Origin: Nitrososphaeraceae archaeon
Lineage (GTDB): Archaea; Thermoproteota; Nitrososphaeria; Nitrososphaerales; Nitrososphaeraceae
Assembly: GCA_021155845.1 (NCBI GenBank)
Contig: JAJNBK010000042.1
Coordinates: 1-5,381, forward strand
DNA length: 5,381 bases
Reading direction: 5' to 3'
Shown: in pieces, positions 5,315-5,381 of the stretch
Layout: each line of letters begins with the position of its first letter
How positions within the stretch are numbered: position 1 is the stretch's first letter
Position numbers and translations under genes: made by a program
Notes under the pieces: model-generated
Seen by the model: only the letters and a program-made list of their open reading frames with translations
Told to the model about the DNA's origin: nothing
Databases searched by the model: none

Positions 5315-5381
5315 ATGATGGTAATCGAACCAAATCTACAAGATGGACCGGTCTTAGTAAAACTAGAATACCGTATCCATC
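5315..5381 (+). CDS. Start of an MFS_3-like C-terminal domain protein (runs off right edge; possibly remnant of a transporter gene)
   Basis: From the ATG the frame reads MMVIEPNLQDGPVLVKLEYR and continues with IH to the window edge. The GPVLV-x-x-EYRI pattern is, as I recall it, characteristic of the soluble C-terminal domain of the MFS_3 group of major facilitator transporters (PF05977), usually followed by a small alpha/beta barrel-like domain. In those proteins the preceding linker commonly contains an HWP-x-P motif. Here HWPEP occurs in frame directly before the ATG (5300-5314), yet no in-frame ATG, GTG or TTG precedes it and a TAA lies at 5261-5263. The membrane part is therefore absent in frame. 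Either a stand-alone C-terminal domain is made from ATG 5315 (or 5318), or this is the tail of a broken transporter gene. The TATAAA at 5282 favours the first reading. The family call rests on about 30 visible residues, so it is moderate. Confidence 0.5.
   Translation, partial: MMVIEPNLQDGPVLVKLEYRIH

Noticed and set aside
5301..5316. ATTGG...CCAAT inverted repeat at the right edge
   Set aside because: It is short and explained by the codons for the HWPEPM peptide; no sign of a transposon end.

Overview
The window looks like part of a low-GC archaeal chromosome. The best guess is a soil ammonia-oxidising archaeon of the Nitrososphaerales, close to Ca. Nitrosocosmicus. The grounds are archaeal-style TATA boxes about 28-37 nt ahead of starts with almost no leader and no clear Shine-Dalgarno, secreted proteins with AYAQ-type signal peptide ends and acid-rich linkers, single-gene transcription units, and long gene-poor gaps. 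The lineage is inferred; no rRNA or taxonomic marker gene is present.

Layout. (1) Bases 1-156, minus strand: the first 52 codons of a gene running off the left edge, with a plausible promoter at 186-197. (2) Bases 157-1293: over 1.1 kb without a convincing gene, ending in the promoter of the next gene. (3) Bases 1294-3462, plus strand: the main gene, a 722-residue membrane protein with eight N-terminal helices, a ninth anchoring helix and a complete extracellular type 1 (LivJ-like) substrate-binding domain. (4) Bases 3463-3742: a gap with four copies of CTCTTT and a tandem 12-bp repeat. (5) Bases 3743-3949, plus strand: a doubtful 68-residue ORF with one hydrophobic N-terminal segment. (6) Bases 4004-5149, minus strand: a 381-residue secreted protein with a signal peptide, an acidic low-complexity linker and a probable beta-sandwich domain of unknown function, apparently leaderless. 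(7) Bases 5291-5381, plus strand: the start of a reading frame resembling the soluble C-terminal domain of MFS_3-type transporters, without the transporter's membrane part in frame.

The genes do not form an obvious operon. The two large products act at or outside the membrane, one as a tethered ligand-binding receptor-like protein and one as a secreted, possibly carbohydrate-interacting protein. No ABC permease or ATPase, mobile element, CRISPR array, tRNA or rRNA was found. The most unusual item is the fusion of a polytopic membrane module to a substrate-binding domain; next is the MFS-like C-terminal domain with its own TATA box at the right edge.
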